The notes beneath the pieces are model-generated. The model searched no databases, was not told where the DNA came from, and worked only from the letters and a program-made list of their open reading frames with translations. This document shows, piece by piece, positions 6,999 to 16,092 of a stretch of DNA of 64,000 bases (positions are counted from its first letter, which is position 1; the number at the start of each line of letters is the position of its first letter). The stretch comes from XN24 sp047921455 (GTDB taxonomy: Bacteria; Pseudomonadota; Gammaproteobacteria; Steroidobacterales; XN24), in contig JBLRWC010000008.1 in assembly GCA_047921455.1 (NCBI GenBank), forward strand, positions 1-64,000, written 5' to 3'. Both the position numbers and the translations under genes were made by a program.

Positions 6999-7876
6999 GA
7001 TATGTATTCCACTCCGGCGCGGGCCATTGCGGCACGTACCTCGTCATGATGGCGGTCTTCGAGCTGCGTCAACGGCAGCCGAAGCCCGGCCTGGATGAGT
7101 CCCATCTTCATAACCGCCCATTTTACAGGGATTGGGTTCGGTTCGACGAATAATGCGCGATGCAGGCCCTCGAGCCGGTCGTTCAGGGCGCCCGCCTTGC
7201 GTGGCTCACCGTGCAGCGCGGCCTCGCAAAGCCCGTGCATCAGGCGCGGCGCCACGTTGGCCGTGACGCTGATAAAGCCATCTCCGCCCGCCAGCAGAAA
7301 ATCCATCGCCGTGGCATCGTCGCCACTTAACAGAGTCAGCTCGTCGCCCAGGAGTTCCCTGAATCGACGCACCCGTTCGGTGCCGGGCACAGCCTCCTTG
7401 ACTGCCACGATTCCGGGCACTTTCGCCAGGCGGGCGACGGTCTCCGGCAACAGGTCACAGGCGGTCCTGCCCGGCACATTGTAAAGAATCACTGGCAGCC
7501 CGACCCGCGCCACCGCCTGGTAATGCAGGTAAAGCCCCTGCTGGGTCGGCTTGTTGTAATAGGGGGTCACCACCAGTGCCGCGGCCGCGCCGGCCTGCTG
7601 GACAATCCCGGTCAACTCGATCGCGCGGGCGGTGGAATTGCTGCCGCTGCCGCCGATGATGGTGATCCGGCCCGCCGCGGCCTCGACGGCCGCCCGCACC
7701 AGGGTGTTCAACTCGTCGAGTGACAGGCACGGGGATTCTCCGGTGGTCCCGGAAACCACGATCGCATCGGTGCCCGCCTCGACATGGAACTCCACGAGAC
7801 GCCCCAGCGCCTCGAGATCGAGGGAGCCGTCTTCGTGCATCGGCGTGACCAGGGCCACAGTGCTGCCGCCGAACAT
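6995..7876 (-). CDS. dapA: 4-hydroxy-tetrahydrodipicolinate synthase
   Basis: First committed step to lysine and diaminopimelate: condenses aspartate semialdehyde with pyruvate. 293 aa, normal length. The GTTGES loop that binds pyruvate, catalytic Tyr in YNVPGRT, and Schiff-base Lys in IVAVKEA are all present. The ATG at 7876 is chosen because it gives the canonical MFGGSTVALVTPM start and follows GGGAG; an upstream in-frame ATG at 7903 would add nine atypical residues. The stop overlaps the lipoprotein start. The divergent neighbour is the gcvR-like gene. Confidence 0.97.
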   Translation of the reverse strand: MFGGSTVALVTPMHEDGSLDLEALGRLVEFHVEAGTDAIVVSGTTGESPCLSLDELNTLVRAAVEAAAGRITIIGGSGSNSTARAIELTGIVQQAGAAAALVVTPYYNKPTQQGLYLHYQAVARVGLPVILYNVPGRTACDLLPETVARLAKVPGIVAVKEAVPGTERVRRFRELLGDELTLLSGDDATAMDFLLAGGDGFISVTANVAPRLMHGLCEAALHGEPRKAGALNDRLEGLHRALFVEPNPIPVKWAVMKMGLIQAGLRLPLTQLEDRHHDEVRAAMARAGVEYIS

Positions 7877-8039
7877 CGGTCGTCTCCCGGCGCATTTGCG
7901 CATTCAATTCAACTTCTCATGGTATCGGGCGGCCCGGGGTGCGGCAAGCGCACCCGGGGTCGGCCGACCATGCCGCTTTCGCAGCTGGCGTCGTTCCGAG
8001 TACACTGCCCGGCATGTTAATTGCCCGTGCCCTACCCCC

Positions 8040-8588
8040 GTGTCTGGACAACAACCTTTGAAACAACTCGTGGTGATCTCCGCGGTCGGCGGCGATCGTT
8101 CCGGGGTCGTGCATGACCTCACGCGCGCCGTGCTTGATTGTGGCGGCAATATCCTCGACAGCCGCATGATTGCCCTCGGCTCAGAGTTCGCGATGCTGCT
8201 GCTGGTCAGCGGCAGCTGGCACACCCTGGCGCGGCTCGAGTCGGAATTGAAAAAAGTCGAAGAACAGTCGGGGCTTTCGCTCTCCATGCGCCGCACCGAA
8301 GAGCGCGAACCACGGTCCGACATGCTGCCCTACGCCATCGACGTGGTCTGCCTGGACCAGCCGGGCATCGTGTTCCACCTGGCGAGCTTTTTTGCGAGCC
8401 GCGAGATCGATATCGCTGAAATGGCGACGCGCAGCTACTCGGCTGCACACACGGGAGCACCGATGTTCTCGGTGCAAATCACCGTCAATATCCCCGGCAA
8501 CCTGCAAATCTCGGCCCTGCGCGACGAGTTCATGGATTTTTGCGACCACATGAACCTCGATGCCATCATGGAGCCGGTAAAAGGCTGA
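8040..8588 (+). CDS. gcvR: GcvR-like glycine cleavage repressor, tandem ACT domains
   Basis: 182 aa from GTG 8040 (TTG 8058 is an alternative; neither has a clear ribosome site). Two ACT domains: residues 8-85 (LVVISAVGGDRSGVVHDLTR) and 98-175 (AIDVVCLDQPGIVFHLASFF). This is the layout of GcvR, which binds GcvA and represses the glycine-cleavage operon when glycine is low. The order dapA (divergent)-gcvR-bcp is common in gammaproteobacteria. A more general ACT regulatory role cannot be excluded. Confidence 0.85.
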   Translation: MSGQQPLKQLVVISAVGGDRSGVVHDLTRAVLDCGGNILDSRMIALGSEFAMLLLVSGSWHTLARLESELKKVEEQSGLSLSMRRTEEREPRSDMLPYAIDVVCLDQPGIVFHLASFFASREIDIAEMATRSYSAAHTGAPMFSVQITVNIPGNLQISALRDEFMDFCDHMNLDAIMEPVKG

Positions 8589-8618
8589 CCGGCCACGGTC
8601 CGCAAGGAGGAATTAATA

Positions 8619-9086
8619 ATGTCCACCGCCACGCTCGGCAAGAAAATTCCCGCATTCAAGCTGCCCGCCACGAGCGACAAAGTGCTCCGGCCAGCCGATT
8701 TCAAAGGCCGCAAGCTGGTGCTGTTCTTCTATCCGAAGGACGATACCCCCGGTTGCACCACCGAGGGCCAGGGATTCCGTGACCATTACCAGGCATTCCA
8801 GGACGCCGGCGCCGAAATCGTCGGGGTATCGCGTGACAGTATCGCCTCGCACGAGAAATTCAAGGCCAAGTACGAGTTCCCGTTCGAGCTGATTGCGGAC
8901 ACGGAGCAGGAACTGTGCACGATGTTCAACGTGATGCGTGAGAAGAACATGTACGGCCGCAAGGTCATGGGCGTGGAGCGCAGCACTTTCCTGATCGATG
9001 AAAAAGGCGTGTTGCGAGAGGAGTGGCGCAAGGTCAAGGTGCCGGGCCACGTCGAAACAGTCCTCGACGCCGTCAAGGCGCTCTGA
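8619..9086 (+). CDS. bcp: Thioredoxin-dependent peroxiredoxin Bcp
   Basis: 155 aa, cytoplasmic. Reduces hydrogen peroxide and organic hydroperoxides using thioredoxin. Peroxidatic Cys46 lies in YPKDDTPGCTTEGQGFRD. The position five residues later, Cys in two-cysteine E. coli Bcp, is Gln/Gly here, so this is the one-cysteine arrangement. A strong AAGGAGG site at 8604-8610 precedes ATG 8619. It follows gcvR by 30 bases, probably in one transcript. Confidence 0.95.
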   Translation: MSTATLGKKIPAFKLPATSDKVLRPADFKGRKLVLFFYPKDDTPGCTTEGQGFRDHYQAFQDAGAEIVGVSRDSIASHEKFKAKYEFPFELIADTEQELCTMFNVMREKNMYGRKVMGVERSTFLIDEKGVLREEWRKVKVPGHVETVLDAVKAL

Positions 9087-9140
9087 AAGCGCCAGCTTCT
9101 CGAGCCCGATGACAACCCGCCGGCCACGGCAGGAGGCCCG

Positions 9141-10550
9141 TTGAGTAACACGGAAGAATTGCGCCGCGTATTCGTGCTGGACACCAACGTGCTGATGCAC
9201 GATCCCGCCGCGCTGTTCCGCTTTGACGAGCACGACATTCACCTCCCCATGGTAGTGCTCGAGGAGCTGGACGCCGGCAAAAAAGGCATGTCGGAGGCGG
9301 CGCGAAACGTCCGCCAGGTCAGCCGCTTCATCGACGAGATGATCAACGGCGCCGACAAGCAGCACATCGACCACGGCATAGAGATCCCGGGCGAACATCG
9401 CCTCAATGGCCCGGGCAACGACCGGCCGGGCCGCCTGTTTTTCCAGACCCGCCCGAACCAGCCGCTGCTGCCCGATACGCTGCCCGGCACGCGGGCCGAC
9501 AACTCCATCCTCGAAAATTGCCTGATGTTGCAGGAAACGCACCCGGACGCCCGGGTCACGCTGGTGTCGAAGGACATCAACCTGCGCATCAAGGCGACGA
9601 TCCTCGGCGTGCATGCCGAGGATTACTACAGCGACCGCACGCTGGAAGACCTGGACCTGCTGTATTCGGGTGCCGAGGCGCTCGCGCCGGACTTCTGGGA
9701 ATCGCACAGCCAGGCGATGGACTCGTGGCAGGAGTCCGGTCGTACCTTCTACCGCGTGACCGGGGAGCGCGTGAAGAACTGGCAGGTCAACCAGTTTCTC
9801 TACCTTGGCGGCGACAACGACTTCGAGGCGCTGGTGCGGGAACTGGACGGCGACAGCGCGGTCATCGAACTGGCGACCAGTTACCGTGGCCGCAACAACG
9901 TGTGGGGGATCACGGCGCGCAATCGTGAGCAGAACTTCGCACTCAACCTGCTGATGTCCGAAGACGTGGACTTCGTGACGATTCTTGGCCCGGCTGGCAC
10001 GGGCAAGACCCTGCTGACACTGGCGGCCGCCCTGGCCCAGACCCTGGACAACGGCCGTTTCCGGGAAATCATCATGACCCGGGTGACGGTGCCGCTGGGG
10101 GAGGACATCGGTTTTTTGCCCGGCACCGAAGAAGAGAAGATGGAACCGTGGATGGGTGCGCTGATGGACAACCTGGAAGTGCTCACCCAGACCGAGGAAG
10201 GCGGTCATTGGGGCCGGGCTGCCACTAACGACGTGTTGCGCAGCCGAATAAAGATTCGTTCGCTGAATTTCATGCGGGGGCGCACTTTCCTGAATCGATT
10301 CATCATCATCGACGAGGCGCAGAACCTGACCCCCAAGCAGATGAAGGCCCTGATCACCCGGGCCGGGCCAGGCACCAAGATGATCTGCCTGGGGAATATC
10401 TCGCAGATCGATACGCCTTACCTGACGGAAACAACCTCGGGTCTGACCTACGTAGTAAATCGTTTCCGCGGCTGGCCGCATTCCGGTCATGTCACCTTGC
10501 TGCGCGGTGAGCGCTCACGCCTGGCGGACTATGCCTCGGAGTCTCTTTAG
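9141..10550 (+). CDS. PhoH-family ATPase with N-terminal PIN domain
   Basis: 469 aa. Residues 10-150 form a PIN ribonuclease domain (FVLDTNVLMHDP, with acidic SKDINLRIKA). Residues 250-460 form a PhoH ATPase with Walker A GPAGTGKTLL (about 283-292) and Walker B FIIIDEAQN. PIN-PhoH fusions are ATP-dependent RNA-acting proteins; the physiological target is unknown. The start is TTG 9141, five bases after AGGAGG at 9131-9136. A 625-codon open frame on the other strand is only a GC-rich shadow. Confidence 0.93.
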   Translation: MSNTEELRRVFVLDTNVLMHDPAALFRFDEHDIHLPMVVLEELDAGKKGMSEAARNVRQVSRFIDEMINGADKQHIDHGIEIPGEHRLNGPGNDRPGRLFFQTRPNQPLLPDTLPGTRADNSILENCLMLQETHPDARVTLVSKDINLRIKATILGVHAEDYYSDRTLEDLDLLYSGAEALAPDFWESHSQAMDSWQESGRTFYRVTGERVKNWQVNQFLYLGGDNDFEALVRELDGDSAVIELATSYRGRNNVWGITARNREQNFALNLLMSEDVDFVTILGPAGTGKTLLTLAAALAQTLDNGRFREIIMTRVTVPLGEDIGFLPGTEEEKMEPWMGALMDNLEVLTQTEEGGHWGRAATNDVLRSRIKIRSLNFMRGRTFLNRFIIIDEAQNLTPKQMKALITRAGPGTKMICLGNISQIDTPYLTETTSGLTYVVNRFRGWPHSGHVTLLRGERSRLADYASESL

Positions 10551-10621
10551 ACAGGGAACCGGCAGGGGCTGGACGCTGTCTTAGCCTGAGGGCCAATGAA
10601 ACGCTAGCCTCGGAACAGTGC

Positions 10622-12082
10622 ATGCTTAACCGTCTTTTAATCACCCTGGCTGCCTGCCTGCTGACGGCCGTGGCCGGTGCGGATCCGCACCGCGACCTGC
10701 CGGATATCGGCAGCGCAGCGGACACGGTGTTCACCCGTAGCCAGGCTGAATCCATCGGGCGATCGGTGCTGCGTCAACTGCGCGAACAAGGCAGCGTGCT
10801 GGAAGACCCCGAGATCGCCGAATACGTTACGGTGCTTGGCCAGCGGGTTGCGTCCCACGCGCACGAGGGCGAGCTTCGTTTCGAGTTTTTCGTCATCAAC
10901 GATGACGCCATCAACGCATTCGCCTTGCCTGGCGGCTATGTCGGCATCAACAGCGGCTTGATCACCGCCACGCGCAGCGAGAGCGAATTGGCGGGCGTAC
11001 TCGCGCACGAAGTCGCCCACGTCACCCAGAAACATATCGCGCGCCGTATTGCGGGCACTGGCCGCACCAGCATCCTCGCCACCGCGGCCGTCATCGCCGC
11101 CATCATGCTTGGCGCCAGCGGCGACGCCATCCCTGCCGCGATCATGAGCGCCCAGGGCCTCGCCATCCAGGAACAGATCAACTACACCCGCGCTAACGAA
11201 TACGAGGCGGACCGGGTCGGCATGCAGTATCTTGCCCGCGCCGGCTTTGACCCGATGGGGATGCCGTCATTTTTCGAAGTCCTGTCCCGCGAGGCCGCAA
11301 TGCCCGGTTCGCGTCTGCCGGAATTTCTCCAGACTCACCCGCTGACCAGTACACGCGTGGCCGAAACCCGCGATCGCGCCGAGCGCACCGAGGTCGCCGA
11401 GATTCGTGAGAGTCCATCCTATGACCTCATGCGCGCCCGCATCCACGTGCTCAATGCACGTTCGGCTGACGAAGCACTGGCGCGATTTTCGAGCCGGCTC
11501 GGCGACGGACCTGACGAGGCCTCCCCGGCCAGTCGCTACGGCTACGGTCTCGCGTTGCTGCGTGCCGGCCGGTATGCCGAAGCCGCCGACATCTTCTATC
11601 AGCTGCGGGCCGACGACGAGGCGACCGTGGTTTTCCACTCCGCGCTGGGCGAGGCGCTCATCCTTGCCGGCCAGCCGACCGAGGGCCTCGCGGTGTTTGA
11701 GAACGCCGCGCGCCTGTTCCCGCGCAACCGGCCGCTGGTCGTGCGCCACGCCGAGGCCCTGCTGCGGACGCGGCACTTCGAACAAGCACACGCTGTTTTG
11801 CTGGACCTGTTCAACACCGTGCGGCCGACCCCGCCCCAGGCGCGCCTGATCGCGAACGCCGCGGATGCAGCGGGCGAGACCGCAGAAGCGCTGTTTTACT
11901 TGTCCGAGTATCATCTGATGACCGGGCAGTTGCCCATGGCGCTGGACAAACTCCGCCTCGCCTTGCTCGAGCCGGGTCTGCAGCCTTGGCAACGCGCCCG
12001 GTTTGAGGCCCGTATCGCGGAATTGGAGCCCTTTCTCCAGCAGCAGCGTCGCTCCAGCCGCCCGCGCCCGGAAAATAACTAA
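10622..12082 (+). CDS. bepA: BepA-type M48 periplasmic metalloprotease/chaperone
   Basis: 486 aa. A signal peptide (residues 1-20, ending AGA-DPH) is followed by an M48 zinc protease domain with HEVAH near residue 130 and the third ligand in NEYEADRVG. The C-terminal half (about 310-470) is tetratricopeptide-like. BepA assists LptD assembly and degrades stalled outer-membrane proteins at the BAM complex. Length and domain order match the E. coli protein (487 aa). mlaA lies 24 bases downstream, so both envelope genes may be co-transcribed. Confidence 0.93.
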   Translation: MLNRLLITLAACLLTAVAGADPHRDLPDIGSAADTVFTRSQAESIGRSVLRQLREQGSVLEDPEIAEYVTVLGQRVASHAHEGELRFEFFVINDDAINAFALPGGYVGINSGLITATRSESELAGVLAHEVAHVTQKHIARRIAGTGRTSILATAAVIAAIMLGASGDAIPAAIMSAQGLAIQEQINYTRANEYEADRVGMQYLARAGFDPMGMPSFFEVLSREAAMPGSRLPEFLQTHPLTSTRVAETRDRAERTEVAEIRESPSYDLMRARIHVLNARSADEALARFSSRLGDGPDEASPASRYGYGLALLRAGRYAEAADIFYQLRADDEATVVFHSALGEALILAGQPTEGLAVFENAARLFPRNRPLVVRHAEALLRTRHFEQAHAVLLDLFNTVRPTPPQARLIANAADAAGETAEALFYLSEYHLMTGQLPMALDKLRLALLEPGLQPWQRARFEARIAELEPFLQQQRRSSRPRPENN

Positions 12083-12106
12083 GAGCACAAAGGCGAAAAC
12101 AAACCT

Positions 12107-12901
12107 ATGTCGTCGTTAGTAGCGAAGAGCCGCCGGAACGCGCTCGTGATCGGCGCCCTGGTCGTGGCACTGCTGTCGGGTTGTGCCTCCACGCCCCGGG
12201 AGCCAGATACCAGGGAGACCTATGATCCTTTTGAACCCCTCAATCGCAAGGTGTGGGCGTTCAACCAGGCGGCTGACCGCATGGTGCTCAGGCCGATCGC
12301 TCGTGGCTACGACACGGTCGTGCCGCAGCCCGCAAAATGGGGCATTGCCAACGTGTTCGACAATCTCAGTACGCCGCTCTGGGCGCTGAATCACCTGCTG
12401 CAAGGGGATGTACTGGAGGCCGGCAAGCAAACCGGCCGCTTCGTCCTCAACTCGACGCTGGGATTACTCGGTATCTGGGATCCTGCCGGTGACGCAGGCC
12501 TGCAAAAGGACCGTGCCAGTTTCGATCAGACCTTCGGCAAGTGGGGTATCCCGTCCGGGCCGTTCGTCATGTTGCCGTTCCTCGGACCGAGTTCAGTGCG
12601 CGGTGGCGTCGGCATCTACGCACGCTACGAGACGGACATCGTCTGGAATCGCCTGGACGATAATCGCAGCTTGCGTGACAAGCTGGTGGCATTGGAAATC
12701 ATCGACACCCGCAGGCGGCTGTTGCCGCTTGACAACATGATCGAGCGCGCACCGGATTCCTATATTTTTGTGCGCGAGGCCTATCGGCAGCGCTCCGAAT
12801 ACAGTATTCGAGGCCCGGGCCGTCCCGACGATGATGTCAGCCTGGATTTCGAGGATGAAGACTGGGGTGACGACTGGGAAGACTATCCCGAGGAACCATA
12901 G
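12107..12901 (+). CDS. mlaA: Outer-membrane lipoprotein MlaA (VacJ)
   Basis: 264 aa. The lipobox LLSGC puts the lipidated cysteine at residue 26. The body carries the MlaA signature (YDPFEPLNRKVWAFNQAADR, later FGKWGIPSGPFVMLPFLGPS). MlaA removes misplaced phospholipids from the outer leaflet and passes them to MlaC. The acidic C-terminal tail (DFEDEDWGDDWEDYPEEP) is longer than in E. coli. It is convergent with mlaB, so the whole pathway sits in 4 kb. Confidence 0.96.
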   Translation: MSSLVAKSRRNALVIGALVVALLSGCASTPREPDTRETYDPFEPLNRKVWAFNQAADRMVLRPIARGYDTVVPQPAKWGIANVFDNLSTPLWALNHLLQGDVLEAGKQTGRFVLNSTLGLLGIWDPAGDAGLQKDRASFDQTFGKWGIPSGPFVMLPFLGPSSVRGGVGIYARYETDIVWNRLDDNRSLRDKLVALEIIDTRRRLLPLDNMIERAPDSYIFVREAYRQRSEYSIRGPGRPDDDVSLDFEDEDWGDDWEDYPEEP

Positions 12902-12961
12902 CGCCCGGCGCGAGATTCTGTATGGGTCCGGCCCCAGTAAATTCCTGGTGGTCGCCCCCGG

Positions 12962-13315
12962 CTATTCGCCAGTCCAGCGCTCGGCCCGGTGAAGCATATC
13001 TTCGACCTCGCTGATCTGCGCAATGGAGATGATCTGGGCGGGAATGTTCCGGAAACTGATTTCCCGAGCGCTGCCGCGGGCCCAGTTCACCCACTCCAGC
13101 AACAGCGCCAGCCCCGCGCTGTCGGCGCGCTCCACGCCCGCCAGGTCCAGCTCGATGATCGAATGGGCAGAGAACACGGCCTTGCTTTTCTCCAGCGCAG
13201 TCACCGCAGTCGTAAAACTGAGATCACCGCGGATGGAAAAGTGGCCGTCGCCATGGTCCTCGAGGTCGAATCGACCGGGCTCAGCCTTCGCGACGAGGCC
13301 GGTATCCAGGCTCAA
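12962..13315 (-). CDS. mlaB: STAS-domain protein MlaB
   Basis: 117 aa. STAS fold with the conserved DSAGLALLLEWVNWAR helix start. MlaB is the cytoplasmic subunit that stabilises the MlaFEDB lipid transporter. The start is TTG 13315, overlapping the mlaC stop (TTGA), with GGAGG about nine bases upstream inside mlaC. Last gene of the mlaFEDCB operon. Confidence 0.9.
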   Translation of the reverse strand: MSLDTGLVAKAEPGRFDLEDHGDGHFSIRGDLSFTTAVTALEKSKAVFSAHSIIELDLAGVERADSAGLALLLEWVNWARGSAREISFRNIPAQIISIAQISEVEDMLHRAERWTGE

Positions 13316-13947
13316 GAACCGTTGCCTCCGACCTCAGCGTCCAGGTCCGCCAGCACGCCGTCGATGCCCTTGGAACGGAACTCGCTCTGGTACTGGTTGC
13401 GATAGTTCTGGACGTAGGAGATGCCTTCGACAACCACGTCGTAGACCTTCCAGTTGCCCTCGTGGATGCGCAAACGATAGCTGATGGGAACAGGCGTGCC
13501 GTCATCCAGGCGTACCTCGGAATCCACCATGACCGGACCTTCTTCCAGGTTGCCGCGGGTGCCGAGTATCTTCAGCTGGTCGGCGTCGTACTGCAGGATC
13601 CCCTCGCCGTAGCTGTCCAGCAGCTTCCGGTACAAACCCGTGATGAATGCCTCGCGTTCCTCCGGCGTGGCGCGTCGCCAGGCCGGCCCCATCACCAGCT
13701 GCCCCGTGTACTGACGGTCCCAACGCGGCAACAGGATTTCGTCGACCACCGCAAACAACTCATTGCGATTGGCCTTGAGTTCATCGCGGCGGCCCTCGAC
13801 CGCCTCCATGGTCAGGCTCGATGCGTCCCTGATGACTTGTTCCGGGCTCCGTTCGGGGGGCGCGGCATGCACGAGTGCTGTTGTGGTCATGGCGCCGATC
13901 GCGAGTGTCGCCACCGCCAGCCGCATACGCATCATTTTCACATTCAT
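13312..13947 (-). CDS. mlaC: Periplasmic phospholipid carrier MlaC
   Basis: 211 aa with signal peptide (residues 1-28, TALVHA-APP). MlaC family features: VVDEILLPRWDRQYTGQLVM, RATPEEREAFITGLYRKLLD and YDVVVEGISYVQNYRNQY near the end. It ferries phospholipids between MlaA in the outer membrane and MlaD in the inner membrane. It starts three bases after mlaD and overlaps mlaB. Confidence 0.95.
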   Translation of the reverse strand: MNVKMMRMRLAVATLAIGAMTTTALVHAAPPERSPEQVIRDASSLTMEAVEGRRDELKANRNELFAVVDEILLPRWDRQYTGQLVMGPAWRRATPEEREAFITGLYRKLLDSYGEGILQYDADQLKILGTRGNLEEGPVMVDSEVRLDDGTPVPISYRLRIHEGNWKVYDVVVEGISYVQNYRNQYQSEFRSKGIDGVLADLDAEVGGNGS

Positions 13948-13950
13948 ATC

Positions 13951-14418
13951 CTAATCTCCGCCCCCGGCCTGTCCGAACAAGTACTTGCTGATGAGTTGCT
14001 CGAGCACGACTGCAGACTGTGTAAATAAAATTTCGTCGCCGTCCCGGAAAGATTCCTCTGAACCGCCCGGCTGGAGACCGATGTACTGCCCACCGAGAAT
14101 GCCGGCAGTCAGAATGCTGGCATCCGAATCATTCGGGATGCCATCGTATTGTGAGCCGATCCGCATCGTCACCACCGCCTCGAGGCGCTCGACGTCGAAA
14201 TCGATCGTGGTCACCCGGCCGATCTGTACTCCTGATATAGAGACCGGCGAGCGCGGTTTCAAGGTCCCGATCTGGTCGAACCGGGCGGTCAACTCGTAAC
14301 CGGCGTCGCCCGCGTAGGAATCAAAACTGGTGACCCGGGTCGTCAGGAAGAAAAGGGCCAGTATCCCCATAAAGACAAATAAACCGGTGCCGAGTTCCAC
14401 AGCGCGTGTCTGCTGCAT
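13951..14418 (-). CDS. mlaD: MCE-domain protein MlaD
   Basis: 155 aa. One N-terminal membrane helix (LFVFMGILALFFLT) is followed by a single MCE domain (YELTARFDQIGTLKPRSPVS, IGRVTTIDFD, ILGGQYIGLQPGG). MlaD forms the hexameric lipid-binding ring attached to the MlaE permease. Starts three bases after mlaE. Confidence 0.96.
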   Translation of the reverse strand: MQQTRAVELGTGLFVFMGILALFFLTTRVTSFDSYAGDAGYELTARFDQIGTLKPRSPVSISGVQIGRVTTIDFDVERLEAVVTMRIGSQYDGIPNDSDASILTAGILGGQYIGLQPGGSEESFRDGDEILFTQSAVVLEQLISKYLFGQAGGGD

Positions 14419-14421
14419 GCT

Positions 14422-15228
14422 CTAGTTTCCTCCCAACAGCCAGGCCGTGAGCATGAAGTTCAGGACCAGGACCGTCAGTGATGTATGGACCACGGCGCGC
14501 GTGGTGGCGCGCCCTACCCCTTCGGCCGTGGGCACACAATTATAGCCCTCGAAAACCGCCAGCAGGCTGGCTGCAATACCGAAGAAAAAGCTCTTGATAA
14601 CCCCGGACATGACGTCCTCGCGCAAATCGACCTGGGCCTGCATCTGTGACCAGAAGGCGCCCTCGTCGACGCCAAGAATAACCACACCCTCCAGCCACGC
14701 GCCGAAAATACCCATGGCGCTGAAAATGACCGCGAGGATCGGCATCGCGATGACGCCGCCGAGAAACCGTGGCACCACGACGCGCTTGATCGGGTCCACG
14801 GCCATCATTTCCATGCCGGACAACTGGTCGGTCGCACGCATGAGCCCAATTTCGGAAGACAACGCGGTACCGGCGCGCCCGGCAAACAGCAGCGCGGTCA
14901 CCACGGGGCCGAGTTCGCGCACCAGGCCAAGCGCGGCGACCATGCCGATGGTGTCCTCCGCGCCAAAACGCGACAGCGTCAAGTAGCCCTGCAGCGCGAG
15001 CACCATGCCCACGAACAGCCCGGCCAGCATGATGACCACCAGCGACTGCACGCCCGTGACGTAAACCTGCCTGATGATCAGCCGTGGCCGCGCCAGGGCA
15101 TACGGCATGTTCACGAGGATGCGCAGCAAGAACAGCTGGCCCGCACCGAAGGTGCCGAAAAATCCGCGCAAGGAGTAGCCGATTTCGAGCACGACGCGAC
15201 GAAAGCCGTGGGAGGTTTCCCTGTCCAT
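14422..15228 (-). CDS. mlaE: Phospholipid ABC transporter permease MlaE
   Basis: 268 aa. Multi-helix MlaE/Ttg2B permease with the family signatures ELGPVVTALLFAGRAGTALS and SEIGLMRATDQLSGMEMMAV. It forms the membrane core of the MlaFEDB complex and pairs with the ATPase MlaF, whose gene ends 12 bases upstream. Confidence 0.96.
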   Translation of the reverse strand: MDRETSHGFRRVVLEIGYSLRGFFGTFGAGQLFLLRILVNMPYALARPRLIIRQVYVTGVQSLVVIMLAGLFVGMVLALQGYLTLSRFGAEDTIGMVAALGLVRELGPVVTALLFAGRAGTALSSEIGLMRATDQLSGMEMMAVDPIKRVVVPRFLGGVIAMPILAVIFSAMGIFGAWLEGVVILGVDEGAFWSQMQAQVDLREDVMSGVIKSFFFGIAASLLAVFEGYNCVPTAEGVGRATTRAVVHTSLTVLVLNFMLTAWLLGGN

Positions 15229-15240
15229 GCCGAGGCTTGC

Positions 15241-16092
15241 CTACTTGCCGCCGCTGGAAAGGAGCTGGCTGCCGTAATCCGGCGCCGGGTAATGAAACGG
15301 CACTGGCCCGTCAGCCATGCCGGTCATGAACTGGGTGACGGTCTCCGAGTGGTGGTCGCGCAGGTCCTGCGGGGTGCCTGACGCAGCCACCTTGCCCTCC
15401 GACAACAAGTGGGTGCAGTCGGCGATAGTCGACACTTCGTCCACGTCATGGGTGACCACCACGCTGGTGAGCCCGAGGGTATCGTTCATGCGCCTGATCA
15501 AGCGCACCACTACGCCCATCGAGATCGGGTCGAGTCCTACAAAAGGCTCATCGTAATAAATGATTTCCGGGTCCATCACGATGGCGCGCGCCAGGGCGAC
15601 GCGACGCGCCATGCCGCCCGACAACTGGGCCGGCATCATCGGCGCGGCGCCGCGCAACCCGACCGCATGCAGCTTGGTAAGCACAATGTGGCGGATGAGA
15701 CGCTCGGGCAGGCGAGTATGTTCGCGCAAGGGAAAGGCCACGTTGTCGTAGACATTGATATCGGTCAGCAGCGCGCCGTTCTGGAACAGCATCCCGACCC
15801 GCTTGCGCATCTTGAACAATTGTCGCCGGCTCATTCGGGTGACCTCGGCGCCATCAAACAGGATGCTGCCGCGGTCCGGTAATTCCTGGCCGGTGACCAG
15901 GCGCAGCAAAGTCGTCTTGCCGGTGCCGCTCGGGCCGATAATGGCGGTCACGCCGCCACGGCGAATATCGATATCCAGGCCATCGAAAATCTTCGCCTGG
16001 CCGCGCGCATAAGCCAGCTCGCGAATCACGATGATGTTGTCGTCGCCCGGGCAACCGGTCGCGACCGGCGGATCGATGCCGGCCTGGTCCAC
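15241..16092 (-). CDS. mlaF: Phospholipid ABC transporter ATPase MlaF
   Basis: 283 aa ABC ATPase: Walker A GPSGTGKTTLL, signature LSGGMARRVALARA, Walker B PEIIYYDEPFVGLDP, switch His in VVTHDVDEV. It energises phospholipid movement by MlaFEDB. The start codon is GTG 16092, directly after the stop of the aldolase gene (TGA-GTG), so aldolase and mla genes are probably co-transcribed. Confidence 0.95.
   Translation of the reverse strand: MDQAGIDPPVATGCPGDDNIIVIRELAYARGQAKIFDGLDIDIRRGGVTAIIGPSGTGKTTLLRLVTGQELPDRGSILFDGAEVTRMSRRQLFKMRKRVGMLFQNGALLTDINVYDNVAFPLREHTRLPERLIRHIVLTKLHAVGLRGAAPMMPAQLSGGMARRVALARAIVMDPEIIYYDEPFVGLDPISMGVVVRLIRRMNDTLGLTSVVVTHDVDEVSTIADCTHLLSEGKVAASGTPQDLRDHHSETVTQFMTGMADGPVPFHYPAPDYGSQLLSSGGK

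Noticed and set aside
8613..10490. 625-codon open frame on the minus strand across bcp and phoH
   Set aside because: It is antisense to two clearly conserved genes and has shadow composition (runs of Arg/Val/His from reversed GC-rich codons) with no ribosome site or family resemblance.
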